A stretch of 64,000 nucleotides of DNA from GCA-016699445 sp964555055 (GTDB lineage: Bacteria > UBA10199 > JACPAL01 > GCA-016699445), in NCBI GenBank assembly GCA_964555055.1, contig CAZKQW010000004.1, positions 146,598 through 210,597 of the forward strand. The letters are read 5' to 3'. Every line of letters starts with the position of its first letter. The first letter of the stretch is position 1. Shown here one piece after another: positions 1 through 10,500 of this stretch. Position numbers and translations under genes: made by a program. Under the pieces are notes generated by a model. The model was given only the letters and a program-made list of their open reading frames with translations. It was not told where the DNA came from and did no database searches.

Positions 1-1
1 G

Positions 2-544
2 GCTCCCATCGCTTCGCATGCGACTATGGTCGTACCTTTGAACCTTTCGCAAATGACGGAGCAAGCGGATCGGATTTTTCGAGGACGCTGCCTCGATGTC
101 ACGCGCGACCTCGACGAAAACCAAATGCCGGCGACCTACGTTCGGTTCCGGGTGTTGGAAGGGTTAAAAGGCGTGGAGACGGGGGAGACGGTATTCGTCA
201 AGCAGTATGGGGTTTCTCCGCGTGCCCAACCCTTTCTTCATTTGGCGGAAGGCGAAAAGACGATTGTTCCCATGAAAAGTCTTTCTTTGGCCCCTAAAGA
301 CTACGAAATCGGAAAAGAGTATTTGTTGTTTTATTATCCCGAGAGTGGGTTGGGGTTTACGTCTCCCGTGGGGGCAGGCCAAGGACTTTTCGATGTGACC
401 GAAGATGGCCAAGGTCGTCGCCGTGCCGTCAATCCATTGAATAACCGGTTTCTGAAAGAGTTGGGGCGTCAGCAGGGCCGGGAGGATGCGACGGGCTTGA
501 ATGAGATAGAGTCGACGATTCAAGCGCTCGTACTTCAAAATTGA
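2..544 (+). CDS. Secreted protein of unknown function, 5' end outside window
   Basis: The reading frame is already open at base 2 and an in-frame ATG lies at 26, but the residues before it (APIASHAT) look like the end of a signal peptide, so the gene probably begins upstream of the window. The visible part reads like a small globular secreted domain: it opens with a line on being a 'Q-A-D-R-I-F-R-G-R-C' beta strand and continues through 'VRFRVLEGLKG' and a 'YEIGKEYLLFYYP' strand. No catalytic motif is recognised. The stop codon overlaps the start of the matrixin-like protease gene (TGATG), so the two are probably translated together. Similar small proteins are often seen beside secreted matrixins, but I cannot assign a function. 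Confidence 0.75.
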   Translation, partial: APIASHATMVVPLNLSQMTEQADRIFRGRCLDVTRDLDENQMPATYVRFRVLEGLKGVETGETVFVKQYGVSPRAQPFLHLAEGEKTIVPMKSLSLAPKDYEIGKEYLLFYYPESGLGFTSPVGAGQGLFDVTEDGQGRRRAVNPLNNRFLKELGRQQGREDATGLNEIESTIQALVLQN

Positions 545-1890
545 TGAGGATGAATCTTACACGTATGAAGAAAAGATTTTTCGCCTCGAATATCGCCATG
601 ATTCTAATGACTTTCACAGTCGCCATGGCGGTTTCCGAACTCAACCCTCTTCAAGCGGCGGGTGCCGTCCTCGTGGATACGGGCGGCAACGGTCAACCGG
701 TGCTATGGCGGAACGGTGTCGTCCGTTACAATCTCGAGAGTGGAGCGGCCGCTACTTTAGGGACTTTGAATAATGATGAGGCGGTGGCTCTCGTCCGGGA
801 ATTGTTCGAAGATTGGCAAACGGCGGCATTGAACGGGATCGGGACGACATCGGTGACCTTCGTCGAAGGCGCCTCCTTAGGATCCGTCGACACCACGAAC
901 GTGAACGAACATTTCACTTATTGCCCTCCGAATAGTCGTTGCCCGAATCAAGAGTCTCCGTTCATTACAGGAAGCGCCGAGTCCGGGGAAAGTCCCATCC
1001 TTTTCGATGCCGATGGTAGCATGACCGATATGTTGGAGGGGGTTGGGGCGAGCCATAGTATCTTGGGTTTTGCGGGCCCTCGAGTCGTCGAAAACGTCGG
1101 TGGGCGTCTTTACATCACAGAAGGCCAAGCGGTTTTAAACGGCAAATTCATCGATGGCGTGAGGAATAGCGGAAATCCTGAAACCGATATCGATGCTTAC
1201 AAAGGCGTTGTCCTTCACGAGCTTGGCCATTTTATAGGTCTGGACCATACGCAGGTCAACCTCGCGTCCGTCATTAAGTATTTGGACGACGATCCCAGTG
1301 AAAAAGAAGGGATTCCCACGATGTTCCCCCTTTACGTGGACGGAAACGAGCAGCTGAGTCTTCACTATGACGACAAGGTGGCGATTTCGTCCTTGTACCC
1401 TTCTTCCGGTTTTTCGAACTCCTTTTGTCGTTTGGAGGGTACGGTTTTTCGTTCCGATGGGACGACGGAGCTCCAAGGAGTGAACGTCGTCTTGAAAAGC
1501 GTGGCCGACCCCATCCTTGAAACTACGAGTTCCGTTTCCGGGTCACTATACGCGGGTGCTTCATCCGGTTGCGAAGGGGCTTTCGGCGATTACACGCTTT
1601 ACGGATTGATTCCCGGCCATCAATATTCGCTGAGCATCGAAAAAATCAGCCGTACCTTCATTCGAGGGTCCAGCATCGAACCTTGCGACCCACCGCAGAC
1701 GGGGTTCGAAGAAAGAACCTTGTCAGGGTCTTTTTCCTGCGCAACGGCCGGTCAGGTGATCCATACGGGAACCACGGACTCTTCCTCGATCGTGACGACG
1801 AAGCAAGTGGTTGCGACGAGCGCGACGAGTCCAGGGTGCTCGTTGGCGCCTTTGAAGTCGGGCGAGCCCGCGGTATTTCCTCAAAAATAG
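544..1890 (+). CDS. Secreted matrixin-like zinc metalloprotease
   Basis: The protein has an N-terminal signal peptide (Lys-Arg, then a hydrophobic stretch ending near LQAAG) and a metzincin zinc site HELGHFIGLDH near residue 224, with three His ligands, the general-base Glu and the conserved Gly turn. A Met a little downstream (PTMFPL) fits the metzincin Met-turn. From about residue 295 a carboxypeptidase-regulatory-like beta domain begins (LEGTVFRSDGTTELQGVNV). It should act outside the cytoplasm as a peptidase; substrate unknown. The ATG at 544 overlaps the upstream stop; a second candidate ATG lies at 565 directly before the signal peptide, with GAGG at 546-549. No membrane anchor is seen at the C-terminus. 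Confidence 0.85.
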   Translation: MRMNLTRMKKRFFASNIAMILMTFTVAMAVSELNPLQAAGAVLVDTGGNGQPVLWRNGVVRYNLESGAAATLGTLNNDEAVALVRELFEDWQTAALNGIGTTSVTFVEGASLGSVDTTNVNEHFTYCPPNSRCPNQESPFITGSAESGESPILFDADGSMTDMLEGVGASHSILGFAGPRVVENVGGRLYITEGQAVLNGKFIDGVRNSGNPETDIDAYKGVVLHELGHFIGLDHTQVNLASVIKYLDDDPSEKEGIPTMFPLYVDGNEQLSLHYDDKVAISSLYPSSGFSNSFCRLEGTVFRSDGTTELQGVNVVLKSVADPILETTSSVSGSLYAGASSGCEGAFGDYTLYGLIPGHQYSLSIEKISRTFIRGSSIEPCDPPQTGFEERTLSGSFSCATAGQVIHTGTTDSSSIVTTKQVVATSATSPGCSLAPLKSGEPAVFPQK

Positions 1891-1934
1891 TAGTTGCCCC
1901 CTGAGCTTTTCTAGGACTTAAGTAGCGCACTTTT

Positions 1935-4379
1935 ATGGGGAGCAAAACCAAACAAAAGACGGTGGCTGAATCCAAGACCCGACGCAGAGAGGTCTGGGGG
2001 CTCATATTCTTGACGCTGGCGTCGTTCGTCAGCCTTTGCCTGATTTCTTATCAGGCGAGCGATCCTTCTTTTTCCACTCTCGCGATCGGACGTCATGTCC
2101 AAAATCTCGGCGGTGTCGTGGGGGCTCATATCGCTGACTTTCTTTTGACGACCTTTGGTTTTGGAGGCTATCTCATTCCGGTATCTTTTTTCGCCGTCGC
2201 CTTCGCTTATTTCGCTAAGATAAAACCCGATCGCGCGTCTCTCGCGAATCCCTGGAGGCGCGTGGTGGCGGGTCTCGTCTTAATCGCCGTCTCTTCCATC
2301 TTCTCTCACCTTTATTTCGGGGACATCACTTGGGGGCCCAAGGGCGACCGTATTTTGGACGCCGGCGGTTTGGTGGGTTTGTGGTTGGGAAAGTCGGGCG
2401 AACGTTGGATCGGTCGTCCCGGCAGTTATTTATTGGTGGCGGTTTCTTTTTTATTGGCGATCGTCTCGACGACCTCAGTGTCTTTAGCCGCATTCTACCT
2501 TAAGCTCCAGGCATTCATCCAATGGATGGCTCTCTATTTCGGACGTAAAGCCGGATCGTTTTTAACGGTCTGGGGAGCGAGGTCGAGCCAGTGGCTCTCA
2601 CAAAAGCGTCATTCCATCATCCAGGCGTATCTCCGTTGGCAGGAATCCCGTCGTCGTCCCACCGTTGCGCGCGAACCTCAAGTGTCCGCGGCTCGACGGG
2701 TCTCCGCTAAGGCGCTTCCCCAAAAAGAGAAGCGGGAAAAGGTAGAAGAATTGGGACGTCCTCTCGAAGAGGCTCGTCTATTTGCGGACCCCGTGATTGC
2801 TAAGACCAGTCCTCCCGAGGTGGATGCAGCGATAAGCCGTCTGGCGGATATCGAAGCCGTCGAGCCTGGAGGCGAACCCAAGATCCTTCCGCGCGTGGAC
2901 TTAAAGGATATCCAAACGGCGCGTTCCGCGAAGGATCAATTGGAGCTTGGGACTTTCTTCGCCGAATATAAGCTGCCTCAGCTTTCCTTTTTGGATTCCG
3001 AATCCCAAGAGACGGTGAAGGTCGATGAAGAAGCGTTAAAGATGAATTCCAAGCTTCTGGAAAAGAAGCTTTTGGATTACGGCGTCGAGGGACGCATCAC
3101 CGAAATACATCCCGGACCCGTCATCACTATGTACGAGTTCGAGCCGGCGCCGGGCGTCAAAGTGAATAAAATCGTGAATCTCGAGGACGATCTTTCTCTG
3201 ACGATGGGTGGTAAGAGCGTGCGCATCATCGCACCGCTGCCGGGAAAAGCGGCGGTGGGCATCGAAATCCCGAATAACGAACGCGAAACGGTATGGCTTA
3301 AGGACGTCATCGGCCATCCGAAGTTCCAAAAAGCCGAGTCGAAGATCACGTTGGCGATAGGGAAGGATACGGAAGGCATTCCTTACGTAGCCGATCTTGC
3401 CAAGATGCCGCACATGCTGGTCGCAGGCGCCACGGGGGCTGGAAAAAGCGTCCAGATCAACTCCATCATCCTCTCCCTCCTTTATAAAGCGACTCCGGAT
3501 GAAGTCCGTTTGATCATGGTGGACCCTAAGATGCTTGAGCTTTCCATTTACGAGGGAATCCCCCACTTGCTCTTACCCGTGGTCACACAGCCTAAAAAGG
3601 CCTCGATGGCCCTGCGTTGGGCCGTAGGTGAGATGGAACGCCGTTACGAACTCCTCACCCAAAAGAGCACGCGTAATATCTTAGGTTATAATAAAGTCGT
3701 CTCTAAGGAAGAAAAACTGCCTTACATCGTGATCCTCATCGACGAATTGGCCGATCTCATGATGACGGCGGCCAAGGATGTCGAAGCTTCAGTGACGCGC
3801 TTGGCCCAAATGGCGCGCGCCGCCGGCATCCATTTGATTTTGGCGACTCAGAGACCGTCCGTGGACGTCATCACGGGGTTGATCAAGGCGAACTTCCCCG
3901 CCCGTATCTCCTTTAAAGTCTCGTCTAAGCACGATTCGCGCACGATCATCGATGCGGTCGGTGCCGAGCATCTTTTAGGATCGGGCGATATGTTATTCAT
4001 GTCCGGTGGCGCTTCCAGCATGCTGCGCGTCCATGGGGCTTTCGTCTCCGAAACGGAAATCACGCGCGTCGTGACCCATTGGAAGGAACAAGGCGCACCC
4101 AAGCTCCTAGATGAATCGGTCCTAAAGGAGCCACCTTCGGAGGAGGAAGCCAAGGAAGGCGGGATCGACGACTTCGAAGACGAGTTGTACGATCAGGCCA
4201 TCAAGATCGTCACGGATACGCGGCAGGCCTCCATCTCGATGATCCAACGCCGTCTGCGCATTGGTTATAATAGGGCCGCCCGAATGATCGAACGCATGGA
4301 ACAAGAGGGCGTCGTGGGGCCGGCCGACGGCGCGAAGCCTCGCGAGGTCTACGCTCAAGAAGTCGAACGCGATCTATGA
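1935..4379 (+). CDS. ftsK: DNA translocase FtsK
   Basis: An 814-residue FtsK/SpoIIIE family protein that pumps chromosomal DNA through the closing septum and aligns dif sites for XerCD. Four membrane segments lie in the first 185 residues, followed by a short basic/charged linker, much shorter than in Escherichia coli. The RecA-like motor has Walker A GATGAGKS near residue 497 and Walker B IVILIDELADLM near 597. The C-terminal gamma winged helix (SISMIQRRLRIGYNRAARMIERM) reads polar KOPS-type sequences. It is first in a five-gene run; its TGA overlaps the lolA ATG. Confidence 0.97.
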   Translation: MGSKTKQKTVAESKTRRREVWGLIFLTLASFVSLCLISYQASDPSFSTLAIGRHVQNLGGVVGAHIADFLLTTFGFGGYLIPVSFFAVAFAYFAKIKPDRASLANPWRRVVAGLVLIAVSSIFSHLYFGDITWGPKGDRILDAGGLVGLWLGKSGERWIGRPGSYLLVAVSFLLAIVSTTSVSLAAFYLKLQAFIQWMALYFGRKAGSFLTVWGARSSQWLSQKRHSIIQAYLRWQESRRRPTVAREPQVSAARRVSAKALPQKEKREKVEELGRPLEEARLFADPVIAKTSPPEVDAAISRLADIEAVEPGGEPKILPRVDLKDIQTARSAKDQLELGTFFAEYKLPQLSFLDSESQETVKVDEEALKMNSKLLEKKLLDYGVEGRITEIHPGPVITMYEFEPAPGVKVNKIVNLEDDLSLTMGGKSVRIIAPLPGKAAVGIEIPNNERETVWLKDVIGHPKFQKAESKITLAIGKDTEGIPYVADLAKMPHMLVAGATGAGKSVQINSIILSLLYKATPDEVRLIMVDPKMLELSIYEGIPHLLLPVVTQPKKASMALRWAVGEMERRYELLTQKSTRNILGYNKVVSKEEKLPYIVILIDELADLMMTAAKDVEASVTRLAQMARAAGIHLILATQRPSVDVITGLIKANFPARISFKVSSKHDSRTIIDAVGAEHLLGSGDMLFMSGGASSMLRVHGAFVSETEITRVVTHWKEQGAPKLLDESVLKEPPSEEEAKEGGIDDFEDELYDQAIKIVTDTRQASISMIQRRLRIGYNRAARMIERMEQEGVVGPADGAKPREVYAQEVERDL

Positions 4380-4975
4380 AGTCTTTTTTCTCTTTCTGCC
4401 TGCTCCTATTTTCCGCGAACCTCAGCGCCGGCGTTTTAACCCAAAAAGTCCAAGAGACCTACCAGAAGACGTCTTCCTTTGAAGCTCACTTCATTCAGAA
4501 AACCCATATCGAGCTCTTGGATCGCGATGTGGAGGAGATCGGCCAGTTGGTTTTCGCGCGCCCTGGGAAGTTCTCCATCCGTTATGATGGGGAGCAACCG
4601 CGTCAGTATCTTTGCGACGGACGGATCTTGGCAGTTTACCGCCCACTCGATAAAGAAGTGGAAATCCACGACGATGTTAACTCGTTAGTATCGCAAGAGG
4701 CCCTTGTTTTCTTGGGGGGCTTAGCAACAATGACGAAGGAATTTAAAGTCGCGGAATCCGGCGATCGATTGACCTTAGTCCCGAAATCACCCAAAGCCGT
4801 TATGAAGAAGATGATTTTGAGCATTGATCCCAAAACGTCTTTAGTAATCCGCGCCGAGCTTTTTCCGAAGAGCGGCAACCGATCCGTCTATGACTTCTCG
4901 AAGATACGCACCGACCAAGCCTACCCTGCGACCTTTTTTCAGCCGCCGCATGCCGGAGTGAAAATCAAGAAATGA
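4376..4975 (+). CDS. lolA: Outer-membrane lipoprotein carrier protein LolA
   Basis: A 199-residue periplasmic chaperone that ferries lipoproteins from the LolCDE transporter to the outer membrane. A cleavable signal peptide covers about the first 18 residues (ends NLSAG). The mature part shows the LolA-type half-barrel pattern: 'SSFEAHFIQKT', 'GQLVFARPGKFSIRYDG', and 'VYRPLDKEVEIHD'. Length fits the family. The ATG overlaps the ftsK stop (ATGA). ftsK-lolA adjacency is widely conserved in proteobacteria, which supports the call. Its presence implies a diderm cell. Confidence 0.93.
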   Translation: MKSFFSFCLLLFSANLSAGVLTQKVQETYQKTSSFEAHFIQKTHIELLDRDVEEIGQLVFARPGKFSIRYDGEQPRQYLCDGRILAVYRPLDKEVEIHDDVNSLVSQEALVFLGGLATMTKEFKVAESGDRLTLVPKSPKAVMKKMILSIDPKTSLVIRAELFPKSGNRSVYDFSKIRTDQAYPATFFQPPHAGVKIKK

Positions 4976-5670
4976 AGCGTCTCTCGTCGTGGTTCCTTCC
5001 GACCTGGATTTTCCCGAAGCGTTGTCTTTGTTGTCGAAAATTCATTAAAGAGGCTTTGGATCTCTGTTCTTTTTGCCAAGAATCCTGGTCCGCCTTAAAG
5101 CCGTCACGCTGCACGCTTTGCCTTTATCCATTCGGGGAAGATTTCCAGAACCATCTCTGCGGCGATTGCCTTGCGGAGGAAAATGGCTTTGAAAAGGTGA
5201 TGGCTTTGGGGCTTTATCAGGAGAGTCTTAAGGATTTGATCCTAGGGTTCAAATTTCAAGGCCGGGAAAGGCTGGGGGATTTTTTCGCCCAACGCTTTTC
5301 CGAAGCGTGCCCCGAGGCGGATGTGATCCTGCCGGTCCCTCTCCATCCGAAGAAATTGCGCCAACGCGGTTATAATCAATCCGCCGTGATCGCGAAGCGC
5401 TTATCCCGTATCCGAAAAATCGCGTGGAGTCCTTCTGTGCTGAAGAAAATTAAGGAAACCCTCCCTCAATCGGAATTGAGAGGAACGGCACGGCGGAAAA
5501 ATCTGCAAGGAGCTTTCATCGTGACGGATCGGGAAAAAATTTCCGGAAAAAGAGTGCTTTTGATCGATGATGTGTATACCACCGGCACCACCGTGCGGGA
5601 GGCGTCGAAGCAACTCCTGAAACAAGGGGCGAAGTCCGTCACTGTCTTCGTCATTGCGAGAGCGACATGA
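4972..5670 (+). CDS. comF: ComF family phosphoribosyltransferase-like protein
   Basis: A 232-residue ComF/GntX family protein. The N-terminus carries a double zinc-ribbon (CCRKFIKEALDLCSFC and CTLC...CGDC, residues 16-65). The C-terminal half is a type I phosphoribosyltransferase fold with the PRPP loop VLLIDDVYTTGTT near residue 196. Members are needed for DNA uptake in some naturally competent bacteria, and otherwise have unclear substrates. It overlaps lolA by four bases and the following phosphatase gene by four bases (ATGA in both cases), so it sits inside one transcript. No other competence gene is visible here. Confidence 0.9.
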   Translation: MKRLSSWFLPTWIFPKRCLCCRKFIKEALDLCSFCQESWSALKPSRCTLCLYPFGEDFQNHLCGDCLAEENGFEKVMALGLYQESLKDLILGFKFQGRERLGDFFAQRFSEACPEADVILPVPLHPKKLRQRGYNQSAVIAKRLSRIRKIAWSPSVLKKIKETLPQSELRGTARRKNLQGAFIVTDREKISGKRVLLIDDVYTTGTTVREASKQLLKQGAKSVTVFVIARAT

Positions 5671-6464
5671 ATAAAAAGAAATTACTGAATGCGGCCGTCC
5701 AAGCCGCCCGAGAGGCGGGGGCGATCCAGAAAAAGGGGTGGGGCAAGAAACACCGCATCGAGTTCAAAGGCGAGATCAACCTCGTCACCGAGGTGGATAA
5801 GGCCTGCGAGAAGAAAATCGTCTCGATCCTTTCCAAGGCCTTTCCGGATCATGATTTTCTCACGGAGGAGTCGGGAGCCCACAATAAAAAATCGGACTAT
5901 AAATGGATCATCGATCCTTTAGATGGAACGACGAACTACGCGCATGCTTTCCCGTCGTTTTGCGTATCGATCGGTCTGGAGTATTGTGGCGAAGTCATGG
6001 TTGGCGTGGTCTATAACCCGATTCATGATGAGCTCTTCACGGGCATCCGCGGGCAAGGGGCTTGGCTCAACGGCAAGAAGATTTCCGTGTCTTCCATTCG
6101 AGACTTGAAGCGGAGCCTGCTCGGCACTGGTTTCGCTTATAATGTCCAAGTGGCTAAGGATAATAACCTCAATCATCTCGGCAACTTCCTGAAACGGGCC
6201 CAAGGCATCCGCCGTATGGGCGCCGCCGCCATCGATATCTGTTACGTGGCATGCGGGAGGTTGGAGGGTTTTTGGGAGATGGAGTTGTGGCCATGGGACA
6301 TCGCGGCCGGCTGCTTGATCTTGGAGGAAGCGGGCGGGAAGACCTCGATGTTCGACGGAAGCGCTTTGGATCTTTATGGTAAACAAATCATCGTCTCCAA
6401 TGGTAAGATTCATGAAGCGATGGTGCAGGTCGTGCAAAAAGGGATGAAAAGCTTTGGCTGCTAG
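5667..6464 (+). CDS. suhB: Inositol-1-monophosphatase family protein (SuhB-like)
   Basis: A 265-residue Mg-dependent phosphatase of the IMPase/FIG superfamily. Metal-binding motif 1 is EES near residue 70, motif 2 is WIIDPLDGTTNYAH near residue 80, and motif 3 is WPWDIAAG near residue 208. It should hydrolyse inositol-1-phosphate or related sugar phosphates; the E. coli homologue SuhB also joins rRNA antitermination complexes, but nothing in the sequence decides which role applies. The ATG overlaps the comF stop; the downstream TPR gene starts 11 bases before its stop. Confidence 0.93.
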   Translation: MNKKKLLNAAVQAAREAGAIQKKGWGKKHRIEFKGEINLVTEVDKACEKKIVSILSKAFPDHDFLTEESGAHNKKSDYKWIIDPLDGTTNYAHAFPSFCVSIGLEYCGEVMVGVVYNPIHDELFTGIRGQGAWLNGKKISVSSIRDLKRSLLGTGFAYNVQVAKDNNLNHLGNFLKRAQGIRRMGAAAIDICYVACGRLEGFWEMELWPWDIAAGCLILEEAGGKTSMFDGSALDLYGKQIIVSNGKIHEAMVQVVQKGMKSFGC

Positions 6465-7104
6465 CGTCCAAAAAGAGATCATCGAGGTTTTGAGAAAAAT
6501 CCAGGAGAGGGCTTTTCCGGAAGCCGAGGCTCTTTTGAAGAATTTATTGAACCAATCGGAGATAAGCCGGGAAAAAGAAGCCCAGGCTTTAGCGCTTTCA
6601 ACTTTTGGTGTGCTGGAAAAAGTCCGGGAAGATTATAAAGCCGCTTGGCGCTACTATGAAAAAGCTGAAAAGCTTCTTCCGGACGATCCCTCCTTAAAAC
6701 TCATCATGAGCCAGCTCTTGATCCATGAGTTTTCCCAATACGACGCAGCGATCAAAAAAATGAAGAAAGTGCTCACCCTAGCCAAAGGCTCCGCCTCATT
6801 CGAACACCAGGCCCATGCGATGATGGCGATCGCTTATTTAAGGAAGGGTGATCGGAAGAAGGCGATCGAAATGCTCCGGGAGTCGATGCGGGATGATTTT
6901 GCGGCAATTTCTTCCGCTCAGAATATCAACCTCGAGGTGATCGAGGCTTTTCTGGCGCGCCATTTCGAAACCGAATCCTGCCGTGTTTATCTGGAAAAAG
7001 CCTTAACTTTGGCGAAATCCAAAAAAGAGAACTCCGAAATCCGCCTTTTCACGAAGCTTCTCGAGGGTTTGTCTCATGCCCACGAAACACACGTATTCCA
7101 TTAA
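6454..7104 (+). CDS. TPR-repeat protein
   Basis: A 216-residue all-helical protein made of tetratricopeptide-like helix pairs ('DYKAAWRYYEKAEKLLPDDPSLKL', 'ASFEHQAHAMMAIAYLRKGDRKKAIEML'). There is no signal peptide, so it is probably cytosolic and acts as a protein-interaction scaffold. The only start that keeps the N-terminal helix is a TTG at 6454 with GGGATG eight bases upstream; it overlaps the suhB-like gene by 11 bases, so translation is probably coupled. It ends the ftsK operon; 400 bases of AT-rich intergenic DNA follow. Specific partner unknown. Confidence 0.8.
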   Translation: MAASVQKEIIEVLRKIQERAFPEAEALLKNLLNQSEISREKEAQALALSTFGVLEKVREDYKAAWRYYEKAEKLLPDDPSLKLIMSQLLIHEFSQYDAAIKKMKKVLTLAKGSASFEHQAHAMMAIAYLRKGDRKKAIEMLRESMRDDFAAISSAQNINLEVIEAFLARHFETESCRVYLEKALTLAKSKKENSEIRLFTKLLEGLSHAHETHVFH

Positions 7105-7509
7105 ATTATTCCCAGATGATAGTTCCAAGGTATCAGTTTTTTGCGATACAATCGGTTCCCCCCGGTCTGGACTTATCCCTAAATCCATTATCAAATTGAG
7201 ATGAGTTTCTCATTTCGAGAAAATGAAAGCGTTTAGTGGGATGTAATGCCCAAATAAGAAGCTCGAGACGAGTATTAAAGAATTTATAAGCCCATGCCGT
7301 ATACAATTGTATTCACTGTTCTATGCAAATGAGGGATTGTGTTTGATAAAAGTAAGGAAGTCGTCGTAAATGAAAAATATGGTATATGAAATGCATTCAT
7401 ATGTGAAAGTCCTGATAAATAGAGAAAAGTGAAGTTTGTGATTGGTCAGTTTTGCCTATGTAGGTGTTCTATGTAGGTGTTCAATGAAGTTCCCAGGAGC
7501 GTAAATTTT
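7105..7509 (+). promoter_or_regulatory. AT-rich intergenic region with three palindromes and a tandem repeat
   Basis: No gene is seen in these 400 bases. They contain three clean dyads: TTTCTC-N5-GAGAAA at 7206-7222, the perfect palindrome ATACAATTGTAT at 7301-7312, and ATATGAA-N5-TTCATAT at 7384-7402. A 13-base unit (CTATGTAGGTGTT) is repeated head to tail at 7456-7468 and 7469-7481, just before the ribosome binding site of the FG-GAP gene. I infer a control region for the secreted-protein genes downstream. No promoter can be assigned with confidence. Confidence 0.5.
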
Positions 7510-10500
7510 ATGAAAAAAAATAAATTGTGGTTGATTTCGATAGGAGTAGTTCTCTTAACGGGACTTTCAGTTTTTTATCATTTGACTCGAACCTCAACCG
7601 TCAGTCGGTTGTCAGAAGGGAATGTAGAGACGCTCCCGTTGGAAGCTCAATTTGTTGTATCTGAAACTTTAGGGAAAAGTCAGAAGGTGTATCAGGCCAA
7701 AAAAAATAACGACCATTATGTTTTCTTAAATCCCTCCCAATCCCTTGAAATGCGTTTTGACGGAAACGGGGCTCTGGTGAAAACGAAACAGGGGACATGG
7801 GGACTCTCTTGGGTCGCTCAACAAAACTCTTTGGGTGGGAGCTCTCTAACTCCTTCTTTTCGAGTAGAACAAAACCGTGTGACTTATGATCACGGAAGCA
7901 TTGAAGAGTGGTACGTCAACGGACCCTATGGGATACAACAAGGTTTTACTCTTAAGAAAAAAAGGTCTGAGGATGGAAATCGAGTCACTCTTCGTTTGAA
8001 AGAAGTGGGGAATTTAAAAGGGTATTTAGAAAATGGCACGTTGAAAGTCACTCCTAGTGCGAAGCAGGAAAGTAATAAAAGCGAGGTTATTACTTACGGA
8101 GGACTTTATGCGTATGATGCCCAAGGCAAAAGCCTTCCCGTTTGGATGGAAAAAGAATCAGATCATCTCCTGATTCATGCGGAAACTTTAGGTGCGGATT
8201 ATCCGATCGTGATCGACCCTTTTATAAGACAAGCGCGGGCTTTGACTTCTTATCAGGGTTTTTTTGCTGGTCATGTAAATAATATTTTCGGTTGGTCCAC
8301 GGCTTTGAGTGGAAATCGCATGGTCATTGGTGCGCCTTACCAAAACGTTGGTTCTAATGTAAGGCAGGGTGCTGCGTATGTTTTTTCGCGTTTAGGTACA
8401 AGTTGGGTTCAAGAGGCGGTATTAATTGCCGGTGATGGTGCTGCTGGAGATATATTTGGTGCGGCAGTGGGGATAGATGGGGATCGGATCGTTGTGGCAG
8501 CGCCTTATAATGATATAGGTAGTCATCCCAATCAGGGAGCTGTCTATTTTTTCAGCTTTTCCTCCGTAAGCGAAGCTTGGTCACAGGAGCAAAAAATAGT
8601 CACTTCGAATGGTATGTCGAATGATAACCTAGGTTATTTTTCCGAGCCCACGAGAACCCTCGTCATTGAAGGGGACACGCTTGTTGTAGGCTCCTTAACG
8701 GCGAATGGGGGTCGAGGAGCTGTATATGTTTTTAATTATTCGATCCCCTCTTTGTGGACTCAACAACAAGAACTTACGGCGATCGATGGGAATGTAGGTG
8801 ATTTTTTTGGTAGTGCTATTGCGTTGAGCGGCAATATGATCATTGTTGGGGCTTACGGGGATGATATCGGTAGCGTAGCAAATCAGGGGGCTGCTTACGT
8901 TTTTACCCGCCTTAACCCTACTGCTGAGTGGCAGTTAGTCGAACGACTTACAGCGAATGATGGCTCTAGCGATGATAACTTTGGTTTTGCTGTGGCTGCT
9001 TCTGGAAATCGCGTTGTTATTGGCGCTCCCAATAAAGCTGTTGGGATGAACTATAGCCAGGGCGCTATCTATGTTTTTACATTAACAGGTTCGACATGGA
9101 GCCAGGTACGCATTGTAGCGGAACGTGGGAGTACTAATGAGCTATTAGGCAGATCTATATCTTTTAATGGGTTGCGGATATTAGGTGGGGCTCGAGGAAT
9201 TAGTGATAGATCCTATCGGGATGTAGGGGGTGGTTATCTATTTTCTCTCGTAGGGAGCTCATGGCTACAAGTGCAAAAGCTGACTATTAATGAGAGCCGT
9301 AATACTGCTTGGTATGGGGATAGTGTTGCGCTCGATGGTGATTATCTCTTATTAGCAACTGGTCAGGTGCCTAAGATTTATGTATTCCACCGCTCTTCCG
9401 ACACAACGCCTTCTTGGACTCAGCAACAACAAGTTAAAACTATAGGGGGAGCACAAGGGGATCAATTCGGTTACTCTGTTTCTGCCACCTCGGATCGTAT
9501 TGTTGTAGGAGCTCCTTATCAAGACAAAGACGGTAATATGGACCAAGGCGCTGCATTCGTGTTTCTTAAGTCTCCTACTACGAATCAGTGGTCTCAGGAA
9601 CAGGCTCTATTCGCCTTTGACGGTGCCGCGGGAGACCATTTCGGAAGCTCTGTCGCTATGAATGCTAACGGTAATAAGATCGCCATTGGAGCGCCTGATG
9701 TGGATGCTAGACGTGGGCCGGGACAAGGGGCGGCTTATATATTTGTGAGATCCCTCACAAGCCCTCCTTGGAGTGAGGAGCAAAAGCTTGTCGGTTCTGC
9801 AACCGAGGCAGGGGATCATTTTGGTTCTTCCATTTCCATGAATAATGAACCCTCCGTTAATGAGCGTGTTATTGTCGGCGTTCCTATGGATGATGTGGGG
9901 GCAACGGTTGATCAAGGTTCTGTTTATACGTTTTTTTATTCCGCTTTTGACACGCCTTCATGGTCTGAAGAACAACAATTGATCGCAGATGACGGCGCGA
10001 CTCGTTCGCATTTTGGTCACTCTGTCTCTCTTAATGGAGATCGAGTTATTGTCGGTGCTCCCGATCATCGCGTGGGCACTAATGATGCACAGGGTAAAGC
10101 TTACGTATTCTCCTTCTCGTCCACTAGATGGGCCCTTGAGCAAGCATTGACCGCGAATAACGGGCTCTCCAATGATCAGTTTGGTTCTGCGGTGTCTATC
10201 CACGGAGATGGCTTGGTTGTTGGAGCTCCAGGTCGTGCAAGAGACCCTTCGCATAATTATGAGGGAGCTGCTTATATTTTTTCACATTCCCCTTCAGCCC
10301 CGTCCCCTTGGAGCCAAGAGATATATTTAACACCTTCAGACAGTGGTGATACTCACGGTTTCGGCAAGTCTGTTTCCATTCATGGGGATATCGCCCTTGT
10401 AGGGGCTCCTACCCATTCAATAGGAAGTACGGTTGCTAGGGAAGGTTCTGCTTACCTATTTTTTATAAATGGTTCTAATTGGACAGAAGAACTCCTAACC

